Of a DNA stretch of 64,000 bases, positions 9,180-17,468 are shown piece by piece (the first letter of the stretch is position 1; every line of letters begins with the position of its first letter). The notes beneath the pieces were generated by a model. That model had not been told where the DNA came from. It worked only from the letters and a program-made list of their open reading frames with translations, and did not search any database. The stretch spans positions 2,294,001 through 2,358,000 of the forward strand of contig NZ_JABAIA010000001.1 in assembly GCF_012641275.1 (NCBI RefSeq). The letters are read 5' to 3'. Source of the DNA: Chitinophaga varians. Its GTDB lineage: Bacteria; Bacteroidota; Bacteroidia; Chitinophagales; Chitinophagaceae. A program made the position numbers and the translations under genes.

Positions 9180-10214
9180 ATGGAAACAATACTCGGACTG
9201 GACCTTCCCACCTGGTGGTTTTTAGTGATCGGCGGACTGATCACCGGTTACGGCGTGCTCGATGGATTTGACCTCGGAGCAGGCTCATTACATCTGTTTT
9301 TTAATAAAGAAGAAAGCCGGCGCCTGGTGCTCAATGCGATCGGACCTGTATGGGACGGTAATGAAGTGTGGCTGGTAATAGCCGGTGGCGCGCTGTTTGC
9401 CGGGTTCCCGCTGGTATACGGCGTTATATTTTCCACCTTCTACATTCCCTTTATGTTGTTTTTGGTGGCGCTTATTTTCAGGGCGATCTCCATTGAATTC
9501 CGCAGCAAGGAGCCGTGGCCCTGGTGGCGGAAGATGTGGGACATCTCCTATACCGTTTCCAGCACGGCCATTACGTTGCTGCTGGGACTGGTGTTGGGCA
9601 ATCTTATCCACGGATTACCAATTAATAAAGAACATGAATTTACCGGTAACCTGTGGACCTTTTTTAATCCCTATGCCATCCTGATAGCCTTCACCACTTT
9701 GTCACTGTTTATGCTGCATGGGGCTATTTATCTGGTGATGAAGACTGAAAACCGCCTCTATGCCAAGCTGACGATCATGGTGAATAATTGCAGTAAATTT
9801 TTCATTCTGTGTTTTATTCTAACGTCGATGGCTACACTGATATACATTCCGCATATGACGCACCAGTTTAAAAATCATCCGGAACTGTTTATCCTTCCTA
9901 TGGTGGCGGTATTTATCCTGTTGAACATCAAACGGAACATCGACGCCAGGAAATACTTTACCGCCTTTTTCTATTCCTGTATCATCACTTCCTGCCTGCT
10001 GATTTTATTTGCGGTAGGGCTGTACCCTAATATTGTATTGTCTACTACTGATCCAGCCTATAGTATCAGTATTTATCAGGCCGCCTCCTCCAACAAGTCA
10101 CTGAAGATCATGTTACTGATTGCTGCCGTTGGCACACCGCTGGTGATCGCCTACAGTACTTTCGTTTTCTGGACTTTCCGGGGCAAGGTGAAGCTCACCG
10201 ATATGAGCTATTAA
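9180..10214 (+). CDS. cydB: cytochrome bd oxidase subunit II
   Basis: A 344-residue membrane protein, the second core subunit of cytochrome bd oxidase. The N-terminal YGVLDGFDLGAGSL motif and IGPVWDGNEVWLV (about 55-67) are CydB hallmarks. About eight hydrophobic helices are visible. It begins 11 bp after cydA in the same operon. No clear terminator follows; the next 390 bp are non-coding with small hairpins. Confidence 0.96.
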   Translation: METILGLDLPTWWFLVIGGLITGYGVLDGFDLGAGSLHLFFNKEESRRLVLNAIGPVWDGNEVWLVIAGGALFAGFPLVYGVIFSTFYIPFMLFLVALIFRAISIEFRSKEPWPWWRKMWDISYTVSSTAITLLLGLVLGNLIHGLPINKEHEFTGNLWTFFNPYAILIAFTTLSLFMLHGAIYLVMKTENRLYAKLTIMVNNCSKFFILCFILTSMATLIYIPHMTHQFKNHPELFILPMVAVFILLNIKRNIDARKYFTAFFYSCIITSCLLILFAVGLYPNIVLSTTDPAYSISIYQAASSNKSLKIMLLIAAVGTPLVIAYSTFVFWTFRGKVKLTDMSY

Positions 10215-10606
10215 CAATCCTGATGACAACAAGGGCTTCAGGCCTAAAAGTCACACGTTAATACTCGATACTCGCTAAAGACAACAGAAATGACATTTCC
10301 AGTAAGCGGGGAACCTAAAATTAAAGGAGAACTTATTGTAACCCAGGGCTTCAGCCCTGGGAAAAAAACAGGCCCCCGCAAGAAATTGCAGGGGCTTACC
10401 ATTTAACCTATATTCTGTACTGTAGCATCGTGTTTGTGTATCTCTGAAAAATTCCTATAACTCTCGAAATCAACCACTTAATTATTTTCCAGAGATTTGT
10501 TACATATTAAAGACAGTTTAATCTTCCCAAAGTTTAATGGGAGGACAAAAAAAAATGAAAAATAATTTCAGGCACCCGAAATTAGAGGTCTCAACCTGGC
10601 AATTTC
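10215..10606. other. non-coding interval with GC-rich palindrome
   Basis: No convincing gene. A perfect palindromic hairpin lies at 10342-10361 (CCCAGGGC, loop TTCA, GCCCTGGG), followed by an imperfect hairpin at 10372-10395. A related GGGCTTCAGGCC word sits at 10232-10243. The palindrome lacks a following T-run, so it is not a good + strand terminator and may be a dispersed repeat. No full consensus promoter for the next gene was seen. Confidence 0.5.
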
Positions 10607-11569
10607 ATGAACCGTATCGACAGGCTAACTGCCATTCTGATTCAACTACAAGGCAAAAAAATAGTAAAAGCCGCCGAAATATCCGAGCGGTTCAATATCA
10701 GTCTGCGTACTGTATACCGTGATGTAAAGGCTTTACAGGAGGCCGGCGTGCCTATTGGGGCTGAAGCAGGCACCGGCTACTATATTGTGGACGGTTACCA
10801 CCTGCCCCCGGTGATGTTCTCCAAAGAAGAGGCTGGCGCCCTGCTGACAGGGGAGAAGCTCATGGAGCAGTTTGGCGACCACTCCAGCCGGAAACAATTT
10901 GGCTTTGCCATGGAAAAAATCCGGTCGGTGCTGCGCGGCTCAGAAAAAGACTTCCTGGAATCACTCGATGAGAACATCGTGGTACAGCGGAACTACGGCC
11001 CTGTGGAAGAGGATAATTTCCCCAACCGGTTCCTCTCTGACCTGCAACATGCATTGGGGCACCAGCAGGTGGTCAATATGGAGTACTTTTCCTTCCAGGA
11101 AGAAGTAGCCACCCGGCGGGAGGCAGAGCCCATCGGGATCTTTCATGACGGCAGCAACTGGCACCTGATTGCCTGGTGCCGGCTCCGGCAGGGTTACCGC
11201 GATTTCCGGGTAGACCGTATCCGTAAGCTCAGTCTCACTTCTTCCTATTATAAAAAAGACAAACGTATATCCCTGCAGGAATACCTGGAACAACGCCGCA
11301 GCGCCGCCCCGGAGAAAACGCTGCTGGTAAAAATAGCCGTGGACAAAGAGCTGCGGCGCTACATGCGTAACCAGCTTTATTACTTCGGCCTGATGGACGA
11401 AGCCATAAACGGAGACAAAATAGAACTGACCTTCCTTACGTCCGGCCTGCATTACCTGGCCCGATACCTGATCATGTACACCAATGGTGTTAACATCCTG
11501 GAGCCTGAAGCCCTCAAAGACACCATGCGTGAGATGATCACCGAACTTAAAGACCACTATCTCATGTGA
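10607..11569 (+). CDS. YafY-type HTH/WYL-domain transcriptional regulator
   Basis: A 320-residue regulator. The N-terminal HTH_11-type helix-turn-helix covers about residues 1-60 (KAAEISERFNISLRTVYRDVKAL). A WYL domain sits in the middle (about 140-215, with NWHLIAWCRLRQGYRDFRVDR) and a WCX-like C-terminal extension completes it. WYL domains bind small ligands or nucleic acid and act as effector-controlled switches. It is followed on the same strand by a DJ-1/GyrI fusion and a GyrI-like protein, which are also ligand-binding folds, so the three may respond to a common small molecule. The target is unknown. Confidence 0.9.
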   Translation: MNRIDRLTAILIQLQGKKIVKAAEISERFNISLRTVYRDVKALQEAGVPIGAEAGTGYYIVDGYHLPPVMFSKEEAGALLTGEKLMEQFGDHSSRKQFGFAMEKIRSVLRGSEKDFLESLDENIVVQRNYGPVEEDNFPNRFLSDLQHALGHQQVVNMEYFSFQEEVATRREAEPIGIFHDGSNWHLIAWCRLRQGYRDFRVDRIRKLSLTSSYYKKDKRISLQEYLEQRRSAAPEKTLLVKIAVDKELRRYMRNQLYYFGLMDEAINGDKIELTFLTSGLHYLARYLIMYTNGVNILEPEALKDTMREMITELKDHYLM

Positions 11570-11633
11570 TCATTTAATCATTTGATCATTTAATCATTTG
11601 ATCATTTAATAAAATAAGTAAATGGTCAAATGA
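11569..11633. repeat. octamer-built tandem and inverted repeat
   Basis: Five tandem copies of ATCATTT(A/G) run from 11569 to 11608, directly from the stop codon of the WYL regulator. The last two units (11592-11608) can pair with 11617-11633 (two mismatches) across an 8-base loop. Its structure mirrors the heptamer hairpins elsewhere in the window but uses a different unit. Confidence 0.7.
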
Positions 11634-11710
11634 CTAAATAAATAAATTTCTCCTGACATAGGGTTGTCACACCCCCATCGTTGCTTTGTATTGTAATTAA
11701 AAGATACAAT

Positions 11711-12751
11711 ATGAAAACGCAACGCAACTGCTACGTGTATGTCTACAACGGCTATTCTGACTGGGAACCCGCATTGGCCATTTTTGGGCTGAACAATTTT
11801 ACTGACATACGGGTGGTGCCGTTTTCGCTGGACGGCCAGCCTGTCACTTCCGGCGGCAATGTACGCGTACAGCCGCAACAAAGCCTGGAACAGGCCATGG
11901 CAGCAGACATCGATCTGTTAATCATCCCCGGGGGCACTACCATCGCCAGCGGCAACGAACACCGTGCCTTGCTGCCCCTGCTCCTTAAACAACTGGAAAG
12001 CGGCCGCCTGCTGGCCGCCATCTGCGACGCCACAGCCTTCCTTGCCAACCAGGGCCTGCTGGACCATGTGGCCCATACCGGCAACGACGCCCAAGTGCTG
12101 CAAATGATGGCCCCCGCCTATAAAGGCGTAGCTCACTATATCAACAAACCGGCTGTCACAAGCGGCAACCTGATCACCGCCGCCGGTACCGCTATGGTGC
12201 CTTTTACCAAAGAAATCTATGCCGCGCTCGGCGTACTGGACAAACAGGAACTGGCTTTCTGGTTCGGCTTCTTCGATGCCGCCAACTCAGCGCCCAAATT
12301 CAGCCATGTGGCCCCGCAGCCTTTCTTCTACCGCAGCTACGAAGTAAATATGGAAGGTATGCTGCCACTGGTGCGGACTGCCACAAGGGAGATGTACCAA
12401 CAAGCCATCGCCGCCGACCTGGAAGTCTCCGGTCCGGTACAATGGCATTATCATCAGTTTGATGGCAACCCTCAAACAGTCTTCCGCCTGGATATCGGTC
12501 TTCCGGTGACTGCCACCGCCCCGGTACCGGCGCCTTATCAATGTGAAACCCTGCCGGCGTTCGACTGCATCAGCACCACCCATGAAGGCGGCTGGGACAA
12601 ACTGGGAGATACTTACGGTCAACTGATAAGTGTCCTGCAGGTACTGGGCATCCCGATGAGCGGCTACAACCGGGAGCAGTATTTCCAATACGATTTCAAT
12701 CAACCGGACCAAAACATCACCAATGTTCAGATCGGTATTATAAAACCTTGA
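11711..12751 (+). CDS. DJ-1/PfpI domain fused to GyrI-like effector-binding domain
   Basis: A 347-residue protein read from the ATG at 11711; an upstream TTG in frame is less likely. Residues 1-190 form a DJ-1/PfpI (class I glutamine amidotransferase-like) domain: Glu19 sits where DJ-1 proteins have the catalytic glutamate, LIIPGGTT is the conserved turn, and Cys105 in AAICDATAFL is the nucleophile-elbow cysteine. Residues about 195-346 look like an AraC-effector-binding/GyrI domain (EVSGPVQWHYHQF, HEGGWDKLGDTYGQL). DJ-1-type domains act as chaperones, glyoxalases or regulators; GyrI folds bind hydrophobic ligands. No HTH is present, so it is not a direct transcription factor. Confidence 0.78.
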   Translation: MKTQRNCYVYVYNGYSDWEPALAIFGLNNFTDIRVVPFSLDGQPVTSGGNVRVQPQQSLEQAMAADIDLLIIPGGTTIASGNEHRALLPLLLKQLESGRLLAAICDATAFLANQGLLDHVAHTGNDAQVLQMMAPAYKGVAHYINKPAVTSGNLITAAGTAMVPFTKEIYAALGVLDKQELAFWFGFFDAANSAPKFSHVAPQPFFYRSYEVNMEGMLPLVRTATREMYQQAIAADLEVSGPVQWHYHQFDGNPQTVFRLDIGLPVTATAPVPAPYQCETLPAFDCISTTHEGGWDKLGDTYGQLISVLQVLGIPMSGYNREQYFQYDFNQPDQNITNVQIGIIKP

Positions 12752-12836
12752 TATCATGAAATACAGGGATGCCCTTTGGTGGGCACTGTTATTACTTATA
12801 GGATTTAAAATTGATGCTACACTCAATCTAACGCAA

Positions 12837-13439
12837 ATGGACAAACTGGATCTTACTAAAGCTTTTAAGAGCTACTACACGGCCACTACCGCTCCGCAGC
12901 TGGCTGTTATTGAAAAAGGACTGTTCCTGACCATCAATGGCAAGGGCGATCCCAACGGAGACGTTTACGCTGAAAATCTCGGTGCACTCTATGCCGTGGC
13001 CTATGGCATCAAATTCCTGTGCAAAAAAGCCGACAAGGATTTCACGGTGAGCAAGCTGGAAGGCTTCTGGTGGGTGGAAGACACCTCCGTAGAGCCGTTA
13101 CAGGTACCCCGCAGCGAATGGTACTACGAGCTGGCCATTCGTATGCCCGACTACGTTACCCGGCAGCAATTATCCGCGTCCGTATTGTCTGCCGAAAAAA
13201 AGAAGCAGTCCCAGTTGTTCAGAAATGTAGACCTTAAAACGAAAGAAGAAGGGAAATGTGTGCAGCTGATGCATATCGGTCCGTTCAGTGAAGAACCGGC
13301 GTCATTGCAGAAGATGGAGGGATTCATGCACCAGCATGGATTACAGATGAATGGCAGACATCATGAAATATACCTGTCTGATTACAGGAAAACAGCACCG
13401 GAGAAGTTAAAGACCATATTGCGGCATCCGGTAAAATAA
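12837..13439 (+). CDS. GyrI-like small-molecule-binding protein
   Basis: A stand-alone GyrI-like protein of about 200 residues. The fold is suggested by FLTINGKGDPNGDVYAENLGALYAVAYGIKF, and by the late motifs VQLMHIGPFSEEPASLQKMEGF and HHEIYLSDYRK. I place the start at 12837 because MDKLDLTKAFKSYYTA is where this family normally begins; the frame also opens at an ATG at 12756, only 4 bp after the preceding stop, which would add a 27-residue hydrophobic leader. Such proteins bind or hydrolyse cyclopropanoid and other small ligands. It is the second GyrI domain in two adjacent genes. Confidence 0.75.
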   Translation: MDKLDLTKAFKSYYTATTAPQLAVIEKGLFLTINGKGDPNGDVYAENLGALYAVAYGIKFLCKKADKDFTVSKLEGFWWVEDTSVEPLQVPRSEWYYELAIRMPDYVTRQQLSASVLSAEKKKQSQLFRNVDLKTKEEGKCVQLMHIGPFSEEPASLQKMEGFMHQHGLQMNGRHHEIYLSDYRKTAPEKLKTILRHPVK

Positions 13440-13450
13440 GTGAAAGAGGA

Positions 13451-14191
13451 TCAATCTGAGAGTCCCAGTTGCTGAATAGCCTGCTGGGCAGCAATCTGGC
13501 TGGCGTCTTTTTTATTGAAGGCTTTACCGGTGCAAATCAACTCACCGTCTACTACAGCGCCTACGGTAAAAATGCGCCGGCCATTGTCCATTTGTTCATC
13601 GAGCAGTTCAAACTCGAGGACTTTGCCGTTTTTATTAGCCCAGCCGTACAATTTGTTTTTGTGGTTCATTTCCACGCTTTCCAGCAGGTCCATATCAATA
13701 TATGGCATCAGGATGCGCTTGTGTACAAACTGTTGGGTTTTATTATAGCCACGGTCCAGGTATACCGCGCCTACCAGTGCTTCGAGGGTATTCCCGAAGA
13801 TCTGGCTGATCTTCAGGAAGCTGTTGTATTTATCGTAGATCGTGAGTTTGCGCAGCCCCATTTTGATAGCGATATCGTTCAGTTGCTGGCGGTTAACGAT
13901 TTTAGAGCGCATCTCAGTGAGATAACCTTCTGTTTTGTAAGGATATTTTTTAAAGAGATAGTCGCCCACGATAGCTCCCAGGATGGCATCGCCAAGGTAT
14001 TCCAGCCGTTCGTTGCTTTCGAGGAACTTCTCCTTGCTCGAGCGGTGGCTAAGGGCTATCTCATACAGGGCAAAGTTACCTGGCGGGAAACCCAACAGGC
14101 TGGTGAGCTCTTTGTACAAGTGCCGCTTCTTGGATACGAGTCGATATAAAAATCCTGGCAGTAATTTCACACAATCAAGATCAAGGAACAA
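13451..14191 (-). CDS. rnc: ribonuclease III
   Basis: A 246-residue double-strand RNA endonuclease used in rRNA and mRNA processing. The signature NERLEYLGDAIL (about 60-71) carries the metal-binding acidic residues, and FGNTLEALVGAVYLDRGY holds the second catalytic pair. A C-terminal double-stranded-RNA-binding domain ends in GKAFNKKDASQIAAQQAI. Its first 11 bases overlap the end of fabF, making acpP-fabF-rnc one transcript, a common gene order in bacteria. It converges on the GyrI-like gene with an 11-bp gap and no clear terminator. Confidence 0.95.
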   Translation of the reverse strand: MFLDLDCVKLLPGFLYRLVSKKRHLYKELTSLLGFPPGNFALYEIALSHRSSKEKFLESNERLEYLGDAILGAIVGDYLFKKYPYKTEGYLTEMRSKIVNRQQLNDIAIKMGLRKLTIYDKYNSFLKISQIFGNTLEALVGAVYLDRGYNKTQQFVHKRILMPYIDMDLLESVEMNHKNKLYGWANKNGKVLEFELLDEQMDNGRRIFTVGAVVDGELICTGKAFNKKDASQIAAQQAIQQLGLSD

Positions 14192-15434
14192 ATTTTTTGA
14201 AAATCACAGAGGCATTATGTCCTCCAAAACCAAAGGTATTGGATAATGCAGCTCTTACTTCTCTATGTTGTGCGGTGTTAAAGGTAAAATTTAATTTCGG
14301 GTCTAGCTGAGGGTCGTCGGTAAAATGGTTAATCGTGGGTGGTACGATGCCATCGATGATAGACATGATGCTGGCGATGGATTCAATAGCGCCGGCAGCA
14401 CCAAGCAGGTGACCAGTCATGGATTTGGTGGAGCTGATGTTGAGGTCATAAGCATGTTCACCGAATACCTTCTGGATAGCCTTTACTTCTGCAATGTCAC
14501 CAAGTGGAGTGGAAGTACCGTGTACATTGATATAATCAATATCACTCGCCTGTAAACCGGAATCAGCCAATGCCTGCCGCATCACGTTCATAGCGCCCAG
14601 TCCTTCCGGATGAGGGGCCGTAATATGATGTGCATCCGCAGTGGCGCCTCCGCCGGCCAGCTCTGCATAAATTTTTGCACCTCTTTCCAACGCATGGTCC
14701 AATGATTCCAGTACCAGCGCACCAGCACCTTCGCCCATCACAAAACCATCACGGTCGAGGTCGAAAGGCCGGGAAGCCGTTTTAGGATCATCGTTTCTTT
14801 CAGATAAAGCCTTCATGGCGTTAAAACCACCAACGCAAGGCTCGTTGATCACATTCTCTGAACCGCCGGTAACAACGAGGTCCGTTTTACCGTAACGGAT
14901 ACTGTACATCGCCTCAATAATAGCATTGGTGGCAGATGCACAAGCGGATACAACAGAGAAATTAGGCCCCCTGAAGCCGTGGCGGATAGAAATAGAACCA
15001 GCAGCAATGTCAAGGATAAGCCTGGTGATCAGGAACGGGCTGAAACGGGGAGTCCCGTCTCCGGTATGAAATTCTTTAAGCTCATGGCTGAAGTTGATCA
15101 TCCCACCAACACCAGTACCCCATATCACACCGGCACGATCCAGATTGATCTTGTCTTTGTTGATATTGGCGTCCTGTATAGCCTGATCTGCGGATATCAC
15201 CGCTGTCTGTGTAAAGGGGTCCATCTTACGGGCCTCCTTTTTATCCAGGTAATTGGTAGGGTCGAAATTCTTCAGTTCACAAGCAAAACGGGTTTTGAAC
15301 TTGGAAGCGTCAAATTGACGGATGTAATCCGCGCCGGATACACCGTTCGTCAATCCGTGCCAGAAATCAGCTACGGAATTGCCGAGCGGTGTAAGAGCGC
15401 CTAAACCTGTAACGACAACTCGTCTTGGTTGCAT
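14181..15434 (-). CDS. fabF: 3-oxoacyl-[acyl-carrier-protein] synthase II
   Basis: A 417-residue condensing enzyme that elongates acyl-ACP with malonyl-ACP in fatty-acid synthesis. The catalytic cysteine is in VVSACASATNAI (about residue 165) and the two catalytic histidines are in INVHGTSTPLGD and SMTGHLLGAAGA. N-terminal RRVVVTGLGALTPLG is the family start. It lies 23 bp downstream of acpP and overlaps rnc by 11 bp. Confidence 0.97.
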   Translation of the reverse strand: MQPRRVVVTGLGALTPLGNSVADFWHGLTNGVSGADYIRQFDASKFKTRFACELKNFDPTNYLDKKEARKMDPFTQTAVISADQAIQDANINKDKINLDRAGVIWGTGVGGMINFSHELKEFHTGDGTPRFSPFLITRLILDIAAGSISIRHGFRGPNFSVVSACASATNAIIEAMYSIRYGKTDLVVTGGSENVINEPCVGGFNAMKALSERNDDPKTASRPFDLDRDGFVMGEGAGALVLESLDHALERGAKIYAELAGGGATADAHHITAPHPEGLGAMNVMRQALADSGLQASDIDYINVHGTSTPLGDIAEVKAIQKVFGEHAYDLNISSTKSMTGHLLGAAGAIESIASIMSIIDGIVPPTINHFTDDPQLDPKLNFTFNTAQHREVRAALSNTFGFGGHNASVIFKKFVP

Positions 15435-15457
15435 TAAAACAATTCTGATTAGTAGGA

Positions 15458-15694
15458 TTATTTTACATGTTCTTCCAGGTAAGCAACTGCCTGGCCAACA
15501 GTAGTAATAGTTTCAGCTTGTTCGTCAGGAATGGAGATGTTGAATTCTTTTTCGAATTCCATAATCAGTTCTACCGTATCCAAAGAGTCAGCGCCTAAGT
15601 CGTTGGTGAAGGAGGCTTCAGGAGTTACCTCGGCTTCGTCAACGCCCAATTTGTCAATGATGATCTTTTTAACTCTTGATGCAATGTCTGACAT
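15458..15694 (-). CDS. acpP: acyl carrier protein
   Basis: A 78-residue acidic carrier protein. The start at 15694 gives the normal ACP beginning ([17 protein letters not shown]); a longer open frame upstream runs through the promoter and is not used. The phosphopantetheine serine is in [12 protein letters not shown] (about residue 38). It carries growing acyl chains for the FabF encoded next to it. A consensus promoter lies 33 bp before the start. Confidence 0.97.
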   Translation of the reverse strand: MSDIASRVKKIIIDKLGVDEAEVTPEASFTNDLGADSLDTVELIMEFEKEFNISIPDEQAETITTVGQAVAYLEEHVK

Positions 15695-15727
15695 AATTTT
15701 AAGTGTTTTTGGTTTAAAACTTGACTG

Positions 15728-15756
15728 CAAAAATATAATTTTTATTGAATTGCCAA
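15728..15756 (-). promoter_or_regulatory. Bacteroidota-type promoter of acpP-fabF-rnc
   Basis: Reading the minus strand, TTG (15756-15754), an 18-base spacer and TATTTTTG (15735-15728) match the TTG / TAnnTTTG consensus with the same spacer as the cydA promoter. The acpP start codon follows 33 bp downstream. Confidence 0.75.
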
Positions 15757-15771
15757 CAGATAGCCCGAATT

Positions 15772-16029
15772 TTAACCCCCTGCCCATACGAGCAATCCCA
15801 CCAAACCCAATACAGTAAACATATTTTGCACTTTGTTAATAAAAGATTTTCTCTCATACACCCCCTCTTTCAGCCATTTATTCCCCTTTTCTACCCATTT
15901 ATATACCCATTCGGGTATATCCTCATCTCTCCGAAAAAATATATATGACCCTATCATAAAATAGTCAAATAAAGAAATACCCTCGCAGTCTACCCATTTT
16001 AATCTCCATTTAACCTGCTTTTTCACCAC
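15772..16029 (-). CDS. possible small membrane-anchored hypothetical protein
   Basis: An 85-codon frame, or 61 codons from the internal ATG ([17 protein letters not shown]), with a charged Lys/Trp/Glu-rich middle and a C-terminal hydrophobic stretch ([15 protein letters not shown]) that could anchor it in the membrane. The region is clearly A+T-richer than nearby genes. It ends just upstream of the acpP promoter. I recognise no family and see no promoter for it. The rest of the 15.70-16.26 kb interval holds the acpP promoter and a short tandem repeat. Confidence 0.3.
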   Translation of the reverse strand: MVKKQVKWRLKWVDCEGISLFDYFMIGSYIFFRRDEDIPEWVYKWVEKGNKWLKEGVYERKSFINKVQNMFTVLGLVGLLVWAGG

Positions 16030-16116
16030 TTATCTAACGCCTTAACGCTAATTAACAGTCCCCGGGTGCATTCACAATCCCCATTTATTAAATTTGTCCG
16101 GCTTATGAGAAGCCGC

Positions 16117-16147
16117 AATTATTGGGTTATTGGATTATTGGATCATT
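16117..16147. repeat. short octamer tandem repeat
   Basis: Three to four tandem copies of an octamer close to (A/G)TTATTGG end in ATCATTC. It lies about 110 bp upstream of the efflux operon. Unlike the other short-unit elements it has no clear complementary arm. Confidence 0.5.
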
Positions 16148-16258
16148 CAGCTGTTCAGACAATACTTAAACAGCCGCATTTTAACGCTATAAGACAGCCC
16201 AACAGGCTCCTTCCGGTCATTTATCACTTAAAAGCGAATCGCAAAAAGGCTCATTAAC

Positions 16259-17344
16259 ATGCCCAACACCAAAAAAACAGTCCGCTCCATTATTATATTG
16301 GTAGCTGTCGGTATCGTGCTCTTCCTGGTCTACAAAAAAATAGCCGGCAAAAAAGAAGCGGCCGCCGCCTCCAATGGAGCCGCCGCTAAAGGCGCCAACA
16401 CCAGACAGCTCCTTACAGATGCCTGGATTGTGAAAACTTCGACCCTCGATCAGGCTATTGAAGCAAGCGGAACGCTCCAGAGCAACGAGGAAGTGGAAGT
16501 GAAACCGGAAATCAACGGCCGTATCACACACCTTTACTTTAAAGAAGGTACCAACGTAAAAAAAGGAGACCTCCTCGTAAAACTCTACGATGAAGACCTC
16601 CGCGCTCAACTGCAAAAACTGAAATTACAACAGCAGCTGGCCAAAACAACACTCGAACGCCAGGAAAACCTGCTCAAAATAAACGGCATCAGCCGTCAGG
16701 ACGTAGACGTGACCCGCAACCAGGTCAGCGCCTATGGTGCAGACATGGACTATACCCAGACCCAGCTGCAGAAAACCGAACTCCGCGCACCGTTCAGCGG
16801 TAAGCTGGGCCTCCGCAACGTCAGCGAAGGCGCTATCGTGTCCTCCACCTCCGTGATCACCACCCTGCAACAGATAGACCCGCTTAAAATGGACTTCGCA
16901 GTGGCCGAGAAATACCGCAACGTCATCAAAAACGGAGACCAGGTGAACTTCCTCGTAGCCGGCGACAACAACGAATACAAAGGCAGCATCTATGCTATCG
17001 ATCCGAAAATTGACCTCACTACCCGTACGGTTAAACTCCGGGCCATCGTTCCCAATAACCATGGCACCCTCTTCCCTGGCTCTTTCGCAAAAGTGAAAAT
17101 CACCCTGCGGAACCTGCCGGAAGCCCTGATGATACCTTCCCAGGCCGTCATCCCCGGTACCCGTGACAAAAAGGTAATTGTGGCCGACAGCGGCAAAGCC
17201 AAATTTGTAGTCGTGGAAACAGGTATCCGTACAGAAAGCAACGTGCAGATCACCAGCGGACTGAAAGCCGGAGATACCGTGATCACCACAGGTATCCTGC
17301 AACTGAAGCCAGGCATGCCGCTGAAGTTCAATAAAATTCAATAA
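16259..17344 (+). CDS. RND efflux periplasmic adaptor (membrane fusion protein)
   Basis: A 361-residue adaptor linking an inner-membrane RND pump to an outer-membrane channel. An N-terminal membrane anchor (about 9-24) is followed by an Ala-rich linker, then the lipoyl half-motif (VEVKPEINGRITHLYFKEGTNVKKGDLLVKL split across about 78-108), an alpha-hairpin, the return lipoyl half (LRAPFSGKLGLRNVSEGAIV) and beta-barrel and membrane-proximal domains. It is the first gene of a three-gene efflux operon. A 36-bp perfect inverted repeat separates it from the pump gene. Confidence 0.93.
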   Translation: MPNTKKTVRSIIILVAVGIVLFLVYKKIAGKKEAAAASNGAAAKGANTRQLLTDAWIVKTSTLDQAIEASGTLQSNEEVEVKPEINGRITHLYFKEGTNVKKGDLLVKLYDEDLRAQLQKLKLQQQLAKTTLERQENLLKINGISRQDVDVTRNQVSAYGADMDYTQTQLQKTELRAPFSGKLGLRNVSEGAIVSSTSVITTLQQIDPLKMDFAVAEKYRNVIKNGDQVNFLVAGDNNEYKGSIYAIDPKIDLTTRTVKLRAIVPNNHGTLFPGSFAKVKITLRNLPEALMIPSQAVIPGTRDKKVIVADSGKAKFVVVETGIRTESNVQITSGLKAGDTVITTGILQLKPGMPLKFNKIQ

Positions 17345-17348
17345 TGGG

Positions 17349-17463
17349 AATTACAAATTACGAATTACGAATTACGAATTGGGAGGCCATCAGGACAAAG
17401 TTCCTTATGACCTGCGCAGTACGGAATTCCCAATTCGTAATTCGTAATTCGTAATTTGTAATT
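17349..17463. repeat. heptamer-built inverted repeat, copy B
   Basis: Two 36-bp arms (17349-17384 and 17428-17463) are perfect reverse complements around a 43-bp loop. The arms consist of AATTACG heptamers ending in GGGA/TCCC. The element fills the space between the adaptor stop codon and the pump start at 17469, so it sits inside an operon. Confidence 0.9.
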
Positions 17464-17468
17464 GGAAA

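Noticed and set aside
10342..10361. GC-rich palindrome as terminator of cydAB
   Set aside because: It lies 127 bp beyond the stop and is followed by A rather than T on the + strand; kept only as a repeat.
10537..10722. 61-codon frame before the WYL regulator
   Set aside because: It overlaps the true start of the regulator in another frame and has no recognisable features.
15745..15948. 67-codon plus-strand frame upstream of acpP
   Set aside because: It overlaps the acpP promoter on the other strand and its product is a low-complexity Pro/Phe/Ile stretch from A+T-rich DNA.
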